Shown here in pieces: positions 1 to 8,128 of a stretch of DNA of 64,000 nt. Numbering within the stretch: the first letter of the stretch is position 1; each line of letters starts with the position of its first letter. The notes beneath the pieces were generated by a model. That model was not told the origin of the DNA. It was given only the letters and a program-made list of their open reading frames with translations, and searched no databases. Source of the DNA: Bacillota bacterium (GTDB taxonomy: Bacteria; Bacillota; Bacilli; Paenibacillales; Paenibacillaceae); the NCBI GenBank assembly GCA_023386495.1, contig JAEWJS010000132.1, positions 62,001-126,000 on the forward strand, in the 5' to 3' direction. The translations under genes and the position numbers were made by a program.

Positions 1-1
1 T

Positions 2-1408
2 AGCAAGACAGCGACAGTGAATGGCAATCCTGTCGCTCTCGATGTACCTGCCCAGCAGGTGGACGGTCGGATCATGGTGCCGCTGCGGTTCGTATCCGAG
101 TCGCTTGGCTATCCGGTATACTTCAACGACAAGGGCGGATACTATGGGGATCAAGCGCAAGTGAACATTTTTACGAACCCCCAGGTGTCGCTGAAATATA
201 GGGATTTCGATCATCGTCCGGATACGGATGACTATGGGTACAGCTATCATTTCACTCCTGCGGTGCGTTACCTGTATACGGACGGGTCCCGCATTCATAT
301 CCTTCACGCCGACCAGCCAGGCGGATCGCGCCCGCGGGGATTGAGCCCTGACGGACCGGTGGGTGTCACGATCTATCATTTTGACACGCAACTGAACCCG
401 CTTGGCAAGACCGACATTACAGGCGAATTGCCAGTCTTTGGCGGATTCCATCAGTCGGAGGACGGTTTCTATTACATCGCGTATGGCGAGCACAACCTGC
501 AAGAGGTGGGGAACCAAGTCGTCTATAGCATTGTAAAATATGACGCGGAATGGAACAAGGTCGGCCAAGCGGACATTCGCGATGTGCATACGGCGATACC
601 GTACGACGGCAGCAATGTGACGATGGATAGCCGCGATGGCATGCTTGTTGTACATTCGGCGCGGACGCGTTATACATCCGATGACGGCAAGCGGCATCAG
701 TCGAACATTACGTTCCAGATCCGTACCTCTGATATGGCCGTGCTTGATAGTGGCGGCCAATGGCCGAAGAACCATGTCAGCCATTCGTTCGCTACTTATG
801 TCCGATTCGATGGCAGCCGGATTGTCTATGCCGATCATGGCGATGCGTATCCGCGCTCGATCGTGCTGCAGACAGAAGACAACGGCGGCATGACGAATGA
901 GCGCGATATCATTACGTTCCCGGGGGAAATCGGGGAGAACCATACCGGCGCAATGCTCGGCGGCCTGGAAGTGTCGGATACGCATTATTTGCTGGTTGGT
1001 TCGAGTATCGTACCGAAGTTAAGCTATGTGGCGGGCTACAGCGCGAATCTCTTCGTTGCCGCCTTGCCGAAGAATGGCGTCGGGCAGGCTGACGTGAAGC
1101 TGAACTGGCTCACGGATCTTAAGGGAGCGTCGAGTACCGGATTGAACCCGACAGTAGACGAGTCGCATCTTGTTCGGCTGTCTGACGGAAGGTATGCCGT
1201 GATCTGGAGCCAGATCGGGGATGACGCGAGAACAACGACCTACTATGCGATCGTGGACGGCACAGGGGCAACGGTGAAAGCGCCAGCGAAGCTGGGCGGA
1301 GTGCCGGCCCCGGGGAACATTGCGCCGCTAGTGCTCGGCGACCAACTAATTTGGTATGGTACGGACGGCAGCAAGACGGCTTTCTATACGATCGATTTGT
1401 CGGAATAA
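2..1408 (+). CDS. Secreted stalk-domain (copper amine oxidase N-terminal-like) protein with propeller-like region, 5' partial
   Basis: The frame is open to the left edge, so the gene starts outside the window; the GTG at 17 is probably internal. The first ~35 visible residues (VDGRIMVPLRFVSESLG) are the end of a copper-amine-oxidase N-terminal-like 'stalk' domain, a cell-envelope module in Paenibacillaceae. The remaining ~420 residues have repeated Gly/Asp-rich strands (YDGS, FDGSR, SDGRYAVIWS) that look like a beta-propeller. No catalytic motif was recognised. Architecture resembles the complete protein at 45742-47523, so this one probably also had a signal peptide. It ends just before a strong hairpin terminator. 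The stalk call is fairly firm; the function is unknown. Confidence 0.75.
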   Translation, partial: SKTATVNGNPVALDVPAQQVDGRIMVPLRFVSESLGYPVYFNDKGGYYGDQAQVNIFTNPQVSLKYRDFDHRPDTDDYGYSYHFTPAVRYLYTDGSRIHILHADQPGGSRPRGLSPDGPVGVTIYHFDTQLNPLGKTDITGELPVFGGFHQSEDGFYYIAYGEHNLQEVGNQVVYSIVKYDAEWNKVGQADIRDVHTAIPYDGSNVTMDSRDGMLVVHSARTRYTSDDGKRHQSNITFQIRTSDMAVLDSGGQWPKNHVSHSFATYVRFDGSRIVYADHGDAYPRSIVLQTEDNGGMTNERDIITFPGEIGENHTGAMLGGLEVSDTHYLLVGSSIVPKLSYVAGYSANLFVAALPKNGVGQADVKLNWLTDLKGASSTGLNPTVDESHLVRLSDGRYAVIWSQIGDDARTTTYYAIVDGTGATVKAPAKLGGVPAPGNIAPLVLGDQLIWYGTDGSKTAFYTIDLSE

Positions 1409-1426
1409 GCATAAGGGTCAAAATTC

Positions 1427-1467
1427 AAGAAGACGCATGACAGGCAGCTGTCATGCGTCTTCTTTGA
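1427..1467. terminator. Hairpin terminator between convergent units
   Basis: A perfect 17-bp inverted repeat (AAGAAGACGCATGACAG at 1427-1443 and its complement at 1448-1464) has a 4-base loop and is followed by TTGATTT on the plus strand. It terminates the stalk protein. Its right arm also encodes the last residues of the minus-strand HxlR remnant. Confidence 0.8.
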
Positions 1468-1590
1468 TTTCATTGAGGGGCCCGTGAATCGCTCCCCACT
1501 CACATAGGCCTTCTAGAATAGGAAGCAAGGTCTTTGCCTTTGCCGTTAGGCGGTATTCAACCTTTATATGGGGCAGCACCGTCCCGCCGG
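1451..1590 (-). pseudogene. 3' remnant of an HxlR-family MarR-like transcriptional regulator
   Basis: The minus strand encodes a C-terminal fragment with HKVEY-type wing and last-helix features: residues IKVEYRLTAKAK then LLPILEGLCEWG, ending at a TGA whose complement is 1451-1453. This is the hallmark end of HxlR-type winged-helix regulators (usual form 'KVEYSLTExG..L.PIL..L..WG'). Upstream on the same strand (right of about 1590) the frame loses all similarity and meets a stop, so the recognition helix and start are gone. I read it as decay or deletion of a regulator. A living alternative start was not found. Confidence 0.6.
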
Positions 1591-1699
1591 CAGTCTTATT
1601 GGGGTGTCAGCGTTGGCGTTCCCTGAGCAATTGATTGAGATCAGCGCGATTGCGCATGCAGGCTGATCGCTCTTCACTTATAACTTCCGATAGACAAAT

Positions 1700-1728
1700 T
1701 TGAAGCATCCCTTACAACCGCCTATACC
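1700..1728 (+). promoter_or_regulatory. Putative sigma-A promoter for the FAD oxidase
   Basis: TTGAAG (1700-1705), a 17-base spacer and TATACC (1723-1728) lie about 80 bases upstream of the oxidase start. Each hexamer matches consensus at four of six positions. An inverted repeat GATCAGC/GCTGATC (1639-1645/1662-1668) lies farther upstream. The rest of 1591-1806 shows nothing else recognisable. Confidence 0.35.
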
Positions 1729-1806
1729 CGCTCTAGACTCCCCTCATACAATAAATGGCATGTGCCTACCAGGCTATAAGCCATTACGATATCGGGAGTT
1801 GGTTCA

Positions 1807-3165
1807 GTGAGTTCGAAGATCAAGCTTACGGGGCGGGTCATCTTCAGAGGAGACCCGGGCTATGAGGAAGCACGCAAGAATTGGGACCCGCATACGGACA
1901 GATTCCCCAAGGTGTTCGTCTTTGCCCGGCAGGCGAAGGACGTTGCCAATGCCATCCGTTGGGCCCGCGTGAACAACGTTCCTATTCGCCCAAGGAGCGG
2001 ACGGCATGCCCTGGAGACGAACCTGTCGCAGGTCAACGGGGGCATTGTTATCGATGTGAGTCAGCTCAAGACCATCAAGCTCAATCGAAAATGCGGTACG
2101 GCCGTGGTCGGAACGGGCAACAATGTAGGCAGAATCGTTGACAGGCTCGCTAGGCAAGGGTACATGGCCCCGTTCGGAGACAGTCCTTCGGTCGGGATCG
2201 GCGGGATTACGCCAGGAGGCGGGATCGGGCCGCTCCAACGTACGATCGGTCTGATCAGCGATAATCTGGTCGGGCTCGAGATGGTAGATGCCAAAGGGAG
2301 AATCCTTCAGGCAAGCCGTAAACGCAACTCCGATCTGTTATGGGCTTCCCGCGGCGGGGGCGGAGGCAATTTTGGCGTCTATACGAAATATAAGTTCAAA
2401 GTGAGGCGGGCCCCGGCAAGGGCGACCGTATTCACGATTACCTGGCCTTGGAACCAATTCGAGCAGGTCGTGAAAGCATGGCAGCGCTGGGCACCCTTCA
2501 CGAGTACTAAGTTAGGCAGCGAGTTGTCGGTCGGTCCCAAGAAGGGCGGCAATGTCAGCATGCTGGGAATATACTTGGGATCCAAGAAGAATGCCCTCCG
2601 CCTGTTAAAGCCGATTGTTAGCGTCGGAAAGACGAGCAAGCAGGACATCCGCGAGCTCCCATACCTGCAAGCAACGCAATATATGCTGGCGCCCGACCCC
2701 GTAACGACTCAGAAGTTCAGCAATCAGTTCTCCAGCGGCTTCGGCAGACGGCCGTTTCCGGATAAGGCCTTCATCGCAATGCGTGAGTTCCTGGAGAACG
2801 CGGAGGGTGGGACGCCGGCAGGCTTCTTCTTCCTGAACTGGGGCGGAGCCATCCGGCGTCTTGCGCCTAGGGACACCGCATTCTACTGGCGAGACCCCCA
2901 ATTCTATGTCGAATGGAACAGCTCATGGGTGAAGCCATCGCACGCAGCCAAGAACATTGCATTAGCCCGGAATACCAGGAGGAAGATGCAGCCTTATATT
3001 GTAGGATCCTATATCAACGTGCCGGATCAGGGGATTAAGCGTTCAGGTCCGGTGTACTACGGCGCGAATTACGCTAGACTCAGGAGAGTGAAGGCGAAAT
3101 ACGATTCGAAGAATGTGTTCAACAATCCGCAAAGCATTCCGCCAGCGCGGCGCAAGACGAAATAA
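1807..3165 (+). CDS. FAD-binding berberine-bridge-type oxidoreductase
   Basis: 452 residues with FAD_binding_4 (PCMH) fold in the N-terminal half and a BBE domain at the C-terminus (NYARLRRVKAKYD then NVFNNPQSIP). Residues 62-68 contain the FAD-anchoring segment PRSGRHALE; His67 corresponds to the 8-alpha-histidyl FAD attachment residue, with Arg instead of the common Gly before it, as in Bacillus YgaK/YvdP-type proteins. The GGGIGPLQRTIG stretch near residue 140 fits the second flavin-binding loop. The start is GTG at 1807, preceded by a GGGAG-type ribosome site. No signal peptide is visible, so it is probably cytosolic. These enzymes oxidise alcohols, sugars or amines with O2; the substrate here cannot be told. 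It stands alone, closed by a terminator. Confidence 0.85.
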   Translation: MSSKIKLTGRVIFRGDPGYEEARKNWDPHTDRFPKVFVFARQAKDVANAIRWARVNNVPIRPRSGRHALETNLSQVNGGIVIDVSQLKTIKLNRKCGTAVVGTGNNVGRIVDRLARQGYMAPFGDSPSVGIGGITPGGGIGPLQRTIGLISDNLVGLEMVDAKGRILQASRKRNSDLLWASRGGGGGNFGVYTKYKFKVRRAPARATVFTITWPWNQFEQVVKAWQRWAPFTSTKLGSELSVGPKKGGNVSMLGIYLGSKKNALRLLKPIVSVGKTSKQDIRELPYLQATQYMLAPDPVTTQKFSNQFSSGFGRRPFPDKAFIAMREFLENAEGGTPAGFFFLNWGGAIRRLAPRDTAFYWRDPQFYVEWNSSWVKPSHAAKNIALARNTRRKMQPYIVGSYINVPDQGIKRSGPVYYGANYARLRRVKAKYDSKNVFNNPQSIPPARRKTK

Positions 3166-3173
3166 CGCACTCA

Positions 3174-3216
3174 TAAGGAGCTGACTGCCGCGGGCAGAAG
3201 GCTCCTTACGTTATTT
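3174..3216 (+). terminator. Terminator of the FAD oxidase gene
   Basis: Stem TAAGGAGC (3174-3181) pairs with GCTCCTTA (3201-3208), with an inner CTGCC/GGCAG hairpin, followed by CGTTATTTT. Confidence 0.7.
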
Positions 3217-3223
3217 TCCGCCA

Positions 3224-3253
3224 TTGATCCCCACACGCCTTGTGTACTAAAAT
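3224..3253 (+). promoter_or_regulatory. Putative promoter for the AAA/TPR pair
   Basis: TTGATC (3224-3229), 18-base spacer, TAAAAT (3248-3253), 28 bases before the AAA start. Moderate match to sigma-A consensus. Confidence 0.35.
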
Positions 3254-3281
3254 AATGGGATAATCTAGAAGGGGGTTCAAC

Positions 3282-4237
3282 ATGTCCGATCATGATGAGC
3301 TTGCGGAACGTCGTCGGAAAAATTTGAAACTCATCCAATTCCAATCGGATGGGCAAACGCTTGTGGAGTCGGAGAAGCCGAAGGAAACCTTCGAAGATGT
3401 CGGCGGGCTGGAGGACGTGAAGAAGAAAATAAGGATGAGCTTCATCCTGCCGTTGAAACAGCCCGAAATATTCGCTGCTTACGGTAAAGAAGCCGGCGGC
3501 AGCCTGCTGTTATACGGGCCGCCTGGATGCGGCAAGACATTCTTGGCACGGGCGGTAGCGGGGGAAATCGACGCGAATTTCATGCATATCGAGCTTCAGG
3601 CGATCCTCTCGATGTATGTGGGGCAGAGCGAGCACAACCTCCATGATATTTTCGAGAAAGCGCGTGACAATAAACCATGCGTCATCTTCATCGATGAGCT
3701 CGACGCCATGGGGGGAGCCGTCATCAGATGCGGCAGCACCACGACCGGATGCTTGTCAACCAGCTGCTGCTCGAGCTGGACGGCCTTCAAGCGAAGAACG
3801 ATAACGTGTTCGTCATCGGGGCAACGAATACGCCGTGGTATCTCGACTCGGCGCTTCGACGTCCGGGGCGGTTCAATCATCTGATCTTCGTCCCGCCGCC
3901 GGAGGAAGCGGAGCGGGAAACGATTCTTCGCCTGAAGCTGGCAGGAAAGCCGACGGACGAGATGAACCTGTCGAGAGTCGCGGCGGAATCGAAGCATTTT
4001 TCGGGAGCCGACTTGGAGCAGGTCGTGAAGGACGCGGTTGAGTTCGCGATGGAGCGTACGTTCGAGACGGGCGACATTCAGCCGATCACGCAGGAGGATC
4101 TGAAGAAATCGCTGAAGGCACGGAAGGCGACGACGCTGGATTGGTTCGCTACGGCGAAAAATTATGCCACCTTCAGCGACGTGAATCGGGATTACCAGAT
4201 TGTGCTGGATTATATGAAGCGCAATGGCATCAAGTAG
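3282..4237 (+). pseudogene. AAA+ ATPase (FtsH/Cdc48-like module), split by a one-base shift in a G run
   Basis: Start ATG 3282 with AAGGGGG upstream. The first frame gives Walker A GPPGCGKT (residues 79-86) and Walker B VIFIDELDA, then diverges and stops at 3884. The second frame, from about 3716 to 4237, continues with LLLELDGL, sensor 1 FVIGATNTP, arginine finger ALRRPGRF and sensor-2 region GADLEQVV. Joining the frames at the G run 3710-3715 gives an uninterrupted protein of about 318 residues with the family motif order intact, so one base is missing, or a -1 slip occurs. Family members are hexameric ATPases that remodel or unfold proteins. The next gene, a TPR membrane protein, starts 23 bases downstream and may be its partner. 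If the shift is real and unsuppressed, the protein would end before sensor 1 and be inactive. Confidence 0.75.
3710..3716 (+). other. Slippery heptamer / homopolymer at the AAA frameshift
   Basis: GGGGGGA sits in phase as G GGG GGA, the X XXY YYZ pattern of -1 ribosomal slippage, exactly where the two AAA frames must join. A -1 slip yields MGG-SRHQMRQHH, restoring the family sequence. The same run is also prone to sequencing and replication indels. Confidence 0.5.
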
Positions 4238-4260
4238 GGCGACGGAGGGGGGCTTGGACG

Positions 4261-5124
4261 TTGGACAAGGCGTGGGAGGCAGGCTATGCGATGGTGCAGC
4301 AGCTTGTGCAGATGAAGCGTTACAAAGAAGCGTTAATAGAGGCTGAGAAGCTGCTTCAACATAGCCCTGAGGAGGCGAATACTTACTCTACGATCGGTTG
4401 GATTTACTCGTTGCTAGACGAGCATGACAAGGCGTTGCATTGGTCTGGTGAGGCGCTAGGGCGTGACCCGGATAATCCACTGGCCTGGTATGTGCGAGTG
4501 GGGGTCTACTACGAGACGGAGCAAGAGGCGGCGTTCGAGCAGTCGTTAACCGAGGCGCTGAGGGTCGATCCATACGAGGATCATTATTATTTCTTGAAGG
4601 CGTCCGCTCTCAACAAGAAGGGGAAGTATCAGGATGCGAAGGAGCATGTTCTGCAAGCGTTGGAGCTGGACCCGGAGTCGCCGCGCAGCTTAGCCCTCCT
4701 TAGCTACACGGAAGCCTTGCTCGGCAATGATCCCGATTCCAGAAGAGCAGAGCGGGAGGCGCTTCAGCGTGATGCCGAAGAACCTACGGTGTTCATGCTC
4801 TTGGCCTGGGCGGCGACGAGGCGCGGGGAGTATGACCTTGCAGAGAAGTACATGGGGAATGCGGTGCGGCTGAACCCGGAAGAGAAGCAGATTCGCGAAG
4901 AGTATCTGGAGGCACTCCAGAAGGGCAATAAAATGTATCGTCTATTCCTGTGGCCGGCCAAGGCCGTGCGCAGATTAAAGCCTTGGCAGATCCTGCTAGC
5001 ATGGATCGCTGCATGGATCTTATTCAAACCGCTCATCATCCTATTCATTATCCTATACATCCTGGCGCATTGGATTAGCAAGGGCATCGTTCACGTTCGC
5101 GTATTCGGCTGGCGGCGCAGGTGA
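4261..5124 (+). CDS. Tetratricopeptide-repeat protein with C-terminal membrane segment
   Basis: About 287 residues from a TTG start at 4261, chosen because GGAGGGGGG (4243-4251) lies just upstream and homology-like sequence starts there; the longer upstream frame overlaps the AAA gene. Five or more TPR-like helix pairs fill residues 5-220 (for example NTYSTIGWIYSLL, PLAWYVRVGVYYE, PRSLALLSYTEALLG). A hydrophobic stretch near residues 235-270 (LLAWIAAWILF, LIILFIILYIL) is a membrane anchor, followed by a basic tail. TPR units bind proteins. The position right after an AAA+ ATPase suggests an adaptor or membrane receptor for it. That is inference from context only. Confidence 0.75.
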   Translation: MDKAWEAGYAMVQQLVQMKRYKEALIEAEKLLQHSPEEANTYSTIGWIYSLLDEHDKALHWSGEALGRDPDNPLAWYVRVGVYYETEQEAAFEQSLTEALRVDPYEDHYYFLKASALNKKGKYQDAKEHVLQALELDPESPRSLALLSYTEALLGNDPDSRRAEREALQRDAEEPTVFMLLAWAATRRGEYDLAEKYMGNAVRLNPEEKQIREEYLEALQKGNKMYRLFLWPAKAVRRLKPWQILLAWIAAWILFKPLIILFIILYILAHWISKGIVHVRVFGWRRR

Positions 5125-5140
5125 GTCCGAGGCCCGGATA

Positions 5141-5181
5141 AGAAGACATCCCCCCATTGGATGGGAAGGATGTCTTCTTTT
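5141..5181 (+). terminator. Terminator of the AAA/TPR unit
   Basis: AGAAGACATCC (5141-5151) pairs with GGATGTCTTCT (5168-5178), followed by TTTGTTTG. Confidence 0.85.
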
Positions 5182-5247
5182 GTTTGAGCCTGACGGCAAC
5201 GATGAAGGATGGAGCAAACGATCCAATCAGCCTAATAGCTGCGACAT

Positions 5248-5271
5248 AGGGCCATCCATAAGGATGGCCCT
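5248..5271. repeat. GGCCATCC hairpin
   Basis: Perfect 10-bp stem AGGGCCATCC/GGATGGCCCT with an ATAA loop and no U tract. Related hairpins with the same GGCCATCC arm occur at 29287-29312 and 48722-48744. Confidence 0.5.
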
Positions 5272-5334
5272 AAACCTCATATGAAATCTAGGGTATACTA
5301 GAAGCATAATAAGCGGATTCCTAGAGAGGTATTT

Positions 5335-6306
5335 ATGATGACAACGACAACGAATTTCTGGCACAACTTGCCGCGCCCTTTTTTCATTCTGGCGCCCATG
5401 GAGGACGTGACGGATGTCGTGTTCCGCCATGTCGTAGCCGCCGCCGGCAAACCGGATGTGTTCTTTACGGAGTTTGCGAATACGGAGAGCTATTGTCACC
5501 CGGAGGGGCACCATAGCGTACGCGGACGCTTGACGTATACCGAGGATGAACAGCCGATTGTCGCGCATATCTGGGGGGATAAGCCGGAATATTTTCGCGA
5601 AATGAGCATCGGCATGGCCAAGGAAGGCTTCAAGGGCATCGATATTAATATGGGCTGTCCCGTAGCGAATGTAGCGGAGAACGGGAAGGGAAGCGGCCTG
5701 ATCTGCCGGCCTGATCTTGCAGGAGATCTCATTCAGGCTGCCAAAGCCGGGGGGCTGCCCGTCAGCGTCAAAACTAGGCTTGGCTTCAGCAGCCTCGACG
5801 AATGGCGCGGCTGGTTAACCCATATTCTGCAGCAGGATATCGTGAATCTGTCGATCCATCTGCGAACGCGAGAGGAAATGAGCAAAGTACCTGCCCATTG
5901 GGAGCTGATTCCGGAGATTAAGCAGCTTCGCGATGAGTTGGCGCCTGATACCCTCCTGACCATTAACGGGGATATCCCGGACCGTCAATCCGGCCTCGAG
6001 CTTGCTGAGCGATACGACGTGGATGGAATCATGATCGGGCGGGGCATTTTTCATAATCCGTTTGCCTTTGAGAAGGAGCCGAAGGATCACGGCAGCGAAG
6101 AATTGCTTCAGCTGCTGCGGCTGCATCTCGACCTCCATGATCATTACGCGGAAGTGCAACGGCGTTCGTTCAGCGCGCTGACCCGATTCTTCAAAATCTA
6201 TGTCCGCGGATTTCGAGGGGCCAGCGAGTTGAGAAACAGCTTAATGAATACAAAGTCAACAAGCGAAGTGCGTGCACTGCTCGATGAATTTGCAAGTTCG
6301 ATGTGA
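5335..6306 (+). CDS. tRNA-dihydrouridine synthase
   Basis: 323 residues, TIM-barrel flavoprotein of the Dus family that reduces uridines in tRNA D-loops using NADPH and FMN. Seen: N-terminal FILAPMEDVTDVVFR, the catalytic motif INMGCPVANV with Cys108, GKGSGLI (usually GSALL) after it, VKTRLG, INGDI and the C-terminal phosphate-binding IMIGRGIFHNP. ATGATG start at 5334-5335 region with AGAGAGG seven bases upstream; I take 5335. Length is usual. GSGLI instead of GSALL and VANV instead of AKKV are mild deviations, also seen in Dus paralogues of Gram-positives. It is monocistronic, closed by a strong terminator at 6351. Which U position it modifies is not clear. Confidence 0.9.
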   Translation: MMTTTTNFWHNLPRPFFILAPMEDVTDVVFRHVVAAAGKPDVFFTEFANTESYCHPEGHHSVRGRLTYTEDEQPIVAHIWGDKPEYFREMSIGMAKEGFKGIDINMGCPVANVAENGKGSGLICRPDLAGDLIQAAKAGGLPVSVKTRLGFSSLDEWRGWLTHILQQDIVNLSIHLRTREEMSKVPAHWELIPEIKQLRDELAPDTLLTINGDIPDRQSGLELAERYDVDGIMIGRGIFHNPFAFEKEPKDHGSEELLQLLRLHLDLHDHYAEVQRRSFSALTRFFKIYVRGFRGASELRNSLMNTKSTSEVRALLDEFASSM

Positions 6307-6350
6307 GAGGACGGAGGTCCCGCTATAATCTGTCATGCGTGCGCTTCTTA

Positions 6351-6396
6351 CAAAAGAGGCGACTCCTGTAGGGCACAGGGGTTGCCTCTTTTCTTT
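6351..6396 (+). terminator. Terminator of the Dus gene
   Basis: AAAAGAGGCGACTCCTGT pairs with ACAGGGGTTGCCTCTTTT around a short loop, followed by CTTTGTATTT. Confidence 0.85.
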
Positions 6397-6426
6397 GTAT
6401 TTAACGTTATGTATATGTTAGATAAG

Positions 6427-6455
6427 TTACAAATCCACAACAATTAGTGCATAAT
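6427..6455 (+). promoter_or_regulatory. Putative promoter of the BMP-transporter operon
   Basis: TTACAA (6427-6432), 17-base spacer, CATAAT (6450-6455) in an AT-rich stretch after the Dus terminator. The -35 match is weak. I looked for a purine riboswitch in 6397-6550 and saw no conserved core. Confidence 0.35.
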
Positions 6456-6550
6456 GTTAAGTGAAATCCACAAAGACAAAACGAATATGGTGTAATATAC
6501 TCTTACATATAGGAAGTGGGCGAATAAATTTGAGTCTTGGTGGTGAATAT

Positions 6551-8128
6551 GTGACACGAATATCACACAACTCTGCACCATTCATCCAGGTAACTGCTCT
6601 GACGAAGCGATTCGGTACGTTCACGGCGCTTGATCAAGTCGATTTTACGGTGAGTGGCTCTGAAGTGCACGCGGTGCTCGGGGAAAACGGCGCGGGAAAG
6701 AGTACGCTGATGAAGGTGCTGTATGGCGTCTATGCCGCAGATGAAGGGACGGTCTCGCTTCACGGCCGGCAGATGCAGTCGTATTCGCCGGCAATGGCGA
6801 AGCAGGCCGGAATCGGGATGGTGTTCCAGGATTTTCGTCTTATTCCGGCATTGACGGTATGGGAGAACATTGCCCTCTCGATTCCGAAGGAAGGCTTCTG
6901 GCTCCATCGCAAGCGGCTGATGGCGCGAATCAGGGAAATCTCGGATCGGTACAGTCTCGGCGTGAAGCCGGAAGCGTATGTCTGGGAGCTGGATCTTGGA
7001 GAGCGGCAGCGGGTCGAGATTATTAAGGCGCTGATGCTAAGGGACGCGAAGGTGATCATCCTGGATGAACCGACGAGCGTGCTGTCGCCGCAGGAGGTGA
7101 CGGCGTTCCTGGCGATGGTCGATCGTCTGCGCAGGGACGGCTACGGGATCGTACTCATCACGCACAAGATCAAGGAGGTGCTGGCTTGCGCGGATCGGGT
7201 GACGGTACTCAGGCACGGTAAGGTGTGTTACACCGAACAGGACAGCAGCAAGCTGGATCAGCCGCAGCTCGTGACCGCGATGATGGGCGGCGAGCAGGTG
7301 CCGGTCATCGTGCCGAAGACGCCTGCGGCCTACAATGCGGATCCGATTCTGAGTCTCCGGCAATTGGCGGTCGTGGACGATCATGGGCGCCGTATCATCT
7401 CGCCGACGACGATGGATTGCTATCCGGGCGAAATTATCGGCGTCGCCGGCATCTCCGGCAACGGACAACGTGAGCTAGCCGAGACGTTATACGGTCAACG
7501 CGCCTCCTTCGGCGGTGAGATCCTCATCGACGGCAAGCCGGTGGCCGGCAGCGGCACGCAAGGCATGTTAAGCCAAGGCACGGCCTATTGCCCGGAGGAT
7601 CCGGTCGCCGATTCGATTGTGCCGGGCATGACCATTCTGGAGCATATGGTGCTCGCCGGTCTTCCGATGGTTCCGAGGTACGGAGACATCGATTGGCAGC
7701 AAGTAGAAACCTTAATGAACCAGGTCGAAGCGGTCAATACGCTTCGCGTCGCAGACCCTGGGCGAATCGCAGGCAGCTTGTCAGGCGGCAACATTCAGCG
7801 GATGATTCTCGCGCGTGCGCTCAGCCGTGAACCGCGGATCATGATCGTCTCCTATCCAACGAGAGGGCTGGACATCGCGACGGCTAAGGCGACGCATCAG
7901 TTGCTGCTTAAGGCCCGAGAGCAGGGCACGTTAATCATCCTCATCTCGGAAGAATTGACGGAATTGTTTGAACTGTCGGATCGATTGATCGTCTTGTCGC
8001 AGAACAAGGTACATGGGCCAATCGAGACAGCGCACACAGACCTGTATGAGATCGGCAAGCTGATGACCAAGGGGGGCGAAGCGGTTGCAGCGCATTCTAC
8101 AGGCAAGCTTGCGATGGAGATCGGTTGA
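6551..8128 (+). CDS. ABC transporter ATPase, nucleoside/BMP type (two fused ATPase domains)
   Basis: About 525 residues from GTG 6551, preceded by GGTGGTGA at 6539-6546; the frame continues upstream but without a ribosome site. Domain 1 (residues ~10-240) has Walker A GENGAGKST, signature LGERQRVEI and Walker B VIILDEPTSVLSP. Domain 2 (~260-510) has a degenerate Walker A (GISGNGQRELAE) but a normal signature LSGGNIQR, as typical for the ribose/nucleoside importer class where only site 1 is fully canonical. It energises import through the two permeases encoded next. The next gene overlaps by 44 bases, so translation is coupled. Same architecture as NupO/YufO and RbsA; BMP lipoprotein context favours the nucleoside group. 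Confidence 0.9.
   Translation: MTRISHNSAPFIQVTALTKRFGTFTALDQVDFTVSGSEVHAVLGENGAGKSTLMKVLYGVYAADEGTVSLHGRQMQSYSPAMAKQAGIGMVFQDFRLIPALTVWENIALSIPKEGFWLHRKRLMARIREISDRYSLGVKPEAYVWELDLGERQRVEIIKALMLRDAKVIILDEPTSVLSPQEVTAFLAMVDRLRRDGYGIVLITHKIKEVLACADRVTVLRHGKVCYTEQDSSKLDQPQLVTAMMGGEQVPVIVPKTPAAYNADPILSLRQLAVVDDHGRRIISPTTMDCYPGEIIGVAGISGNGQRELAETLYGQRASFGGEILIDGKPVAGSGTQGMLSQGTAYCPEDPVADSIVPGMTILEHMVLAGLPMVPRYGDIDWQQVETLMNQVEAVNTLRVADPGRIAGSLSGGNIQRMILARALSREPRIMIVSYPTRGLDIATAKATHQLLLKAREQGTLIILISEELTELFELSDRLIVLSQNKVHGPIETAHTDLYEIGKLMTKGGEAVAAHSTGKLAMEIG

Noticed and set aside
3282..3884. Taking the first AAA frame as a complete 200-residue protein
   Set aside because: It lacks sensor 1, the arginine finger and sensor 2, and the tail after residue 145 is unlike any AAA protein; the second frame supplies the missing parts.
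6397..6550. Possible purine riboswitch upstream of the nucleoside-type importer
   Set aside because: No conserved core loops or P1 pairing could be found; only AT-rich sequence and a weak promoter.
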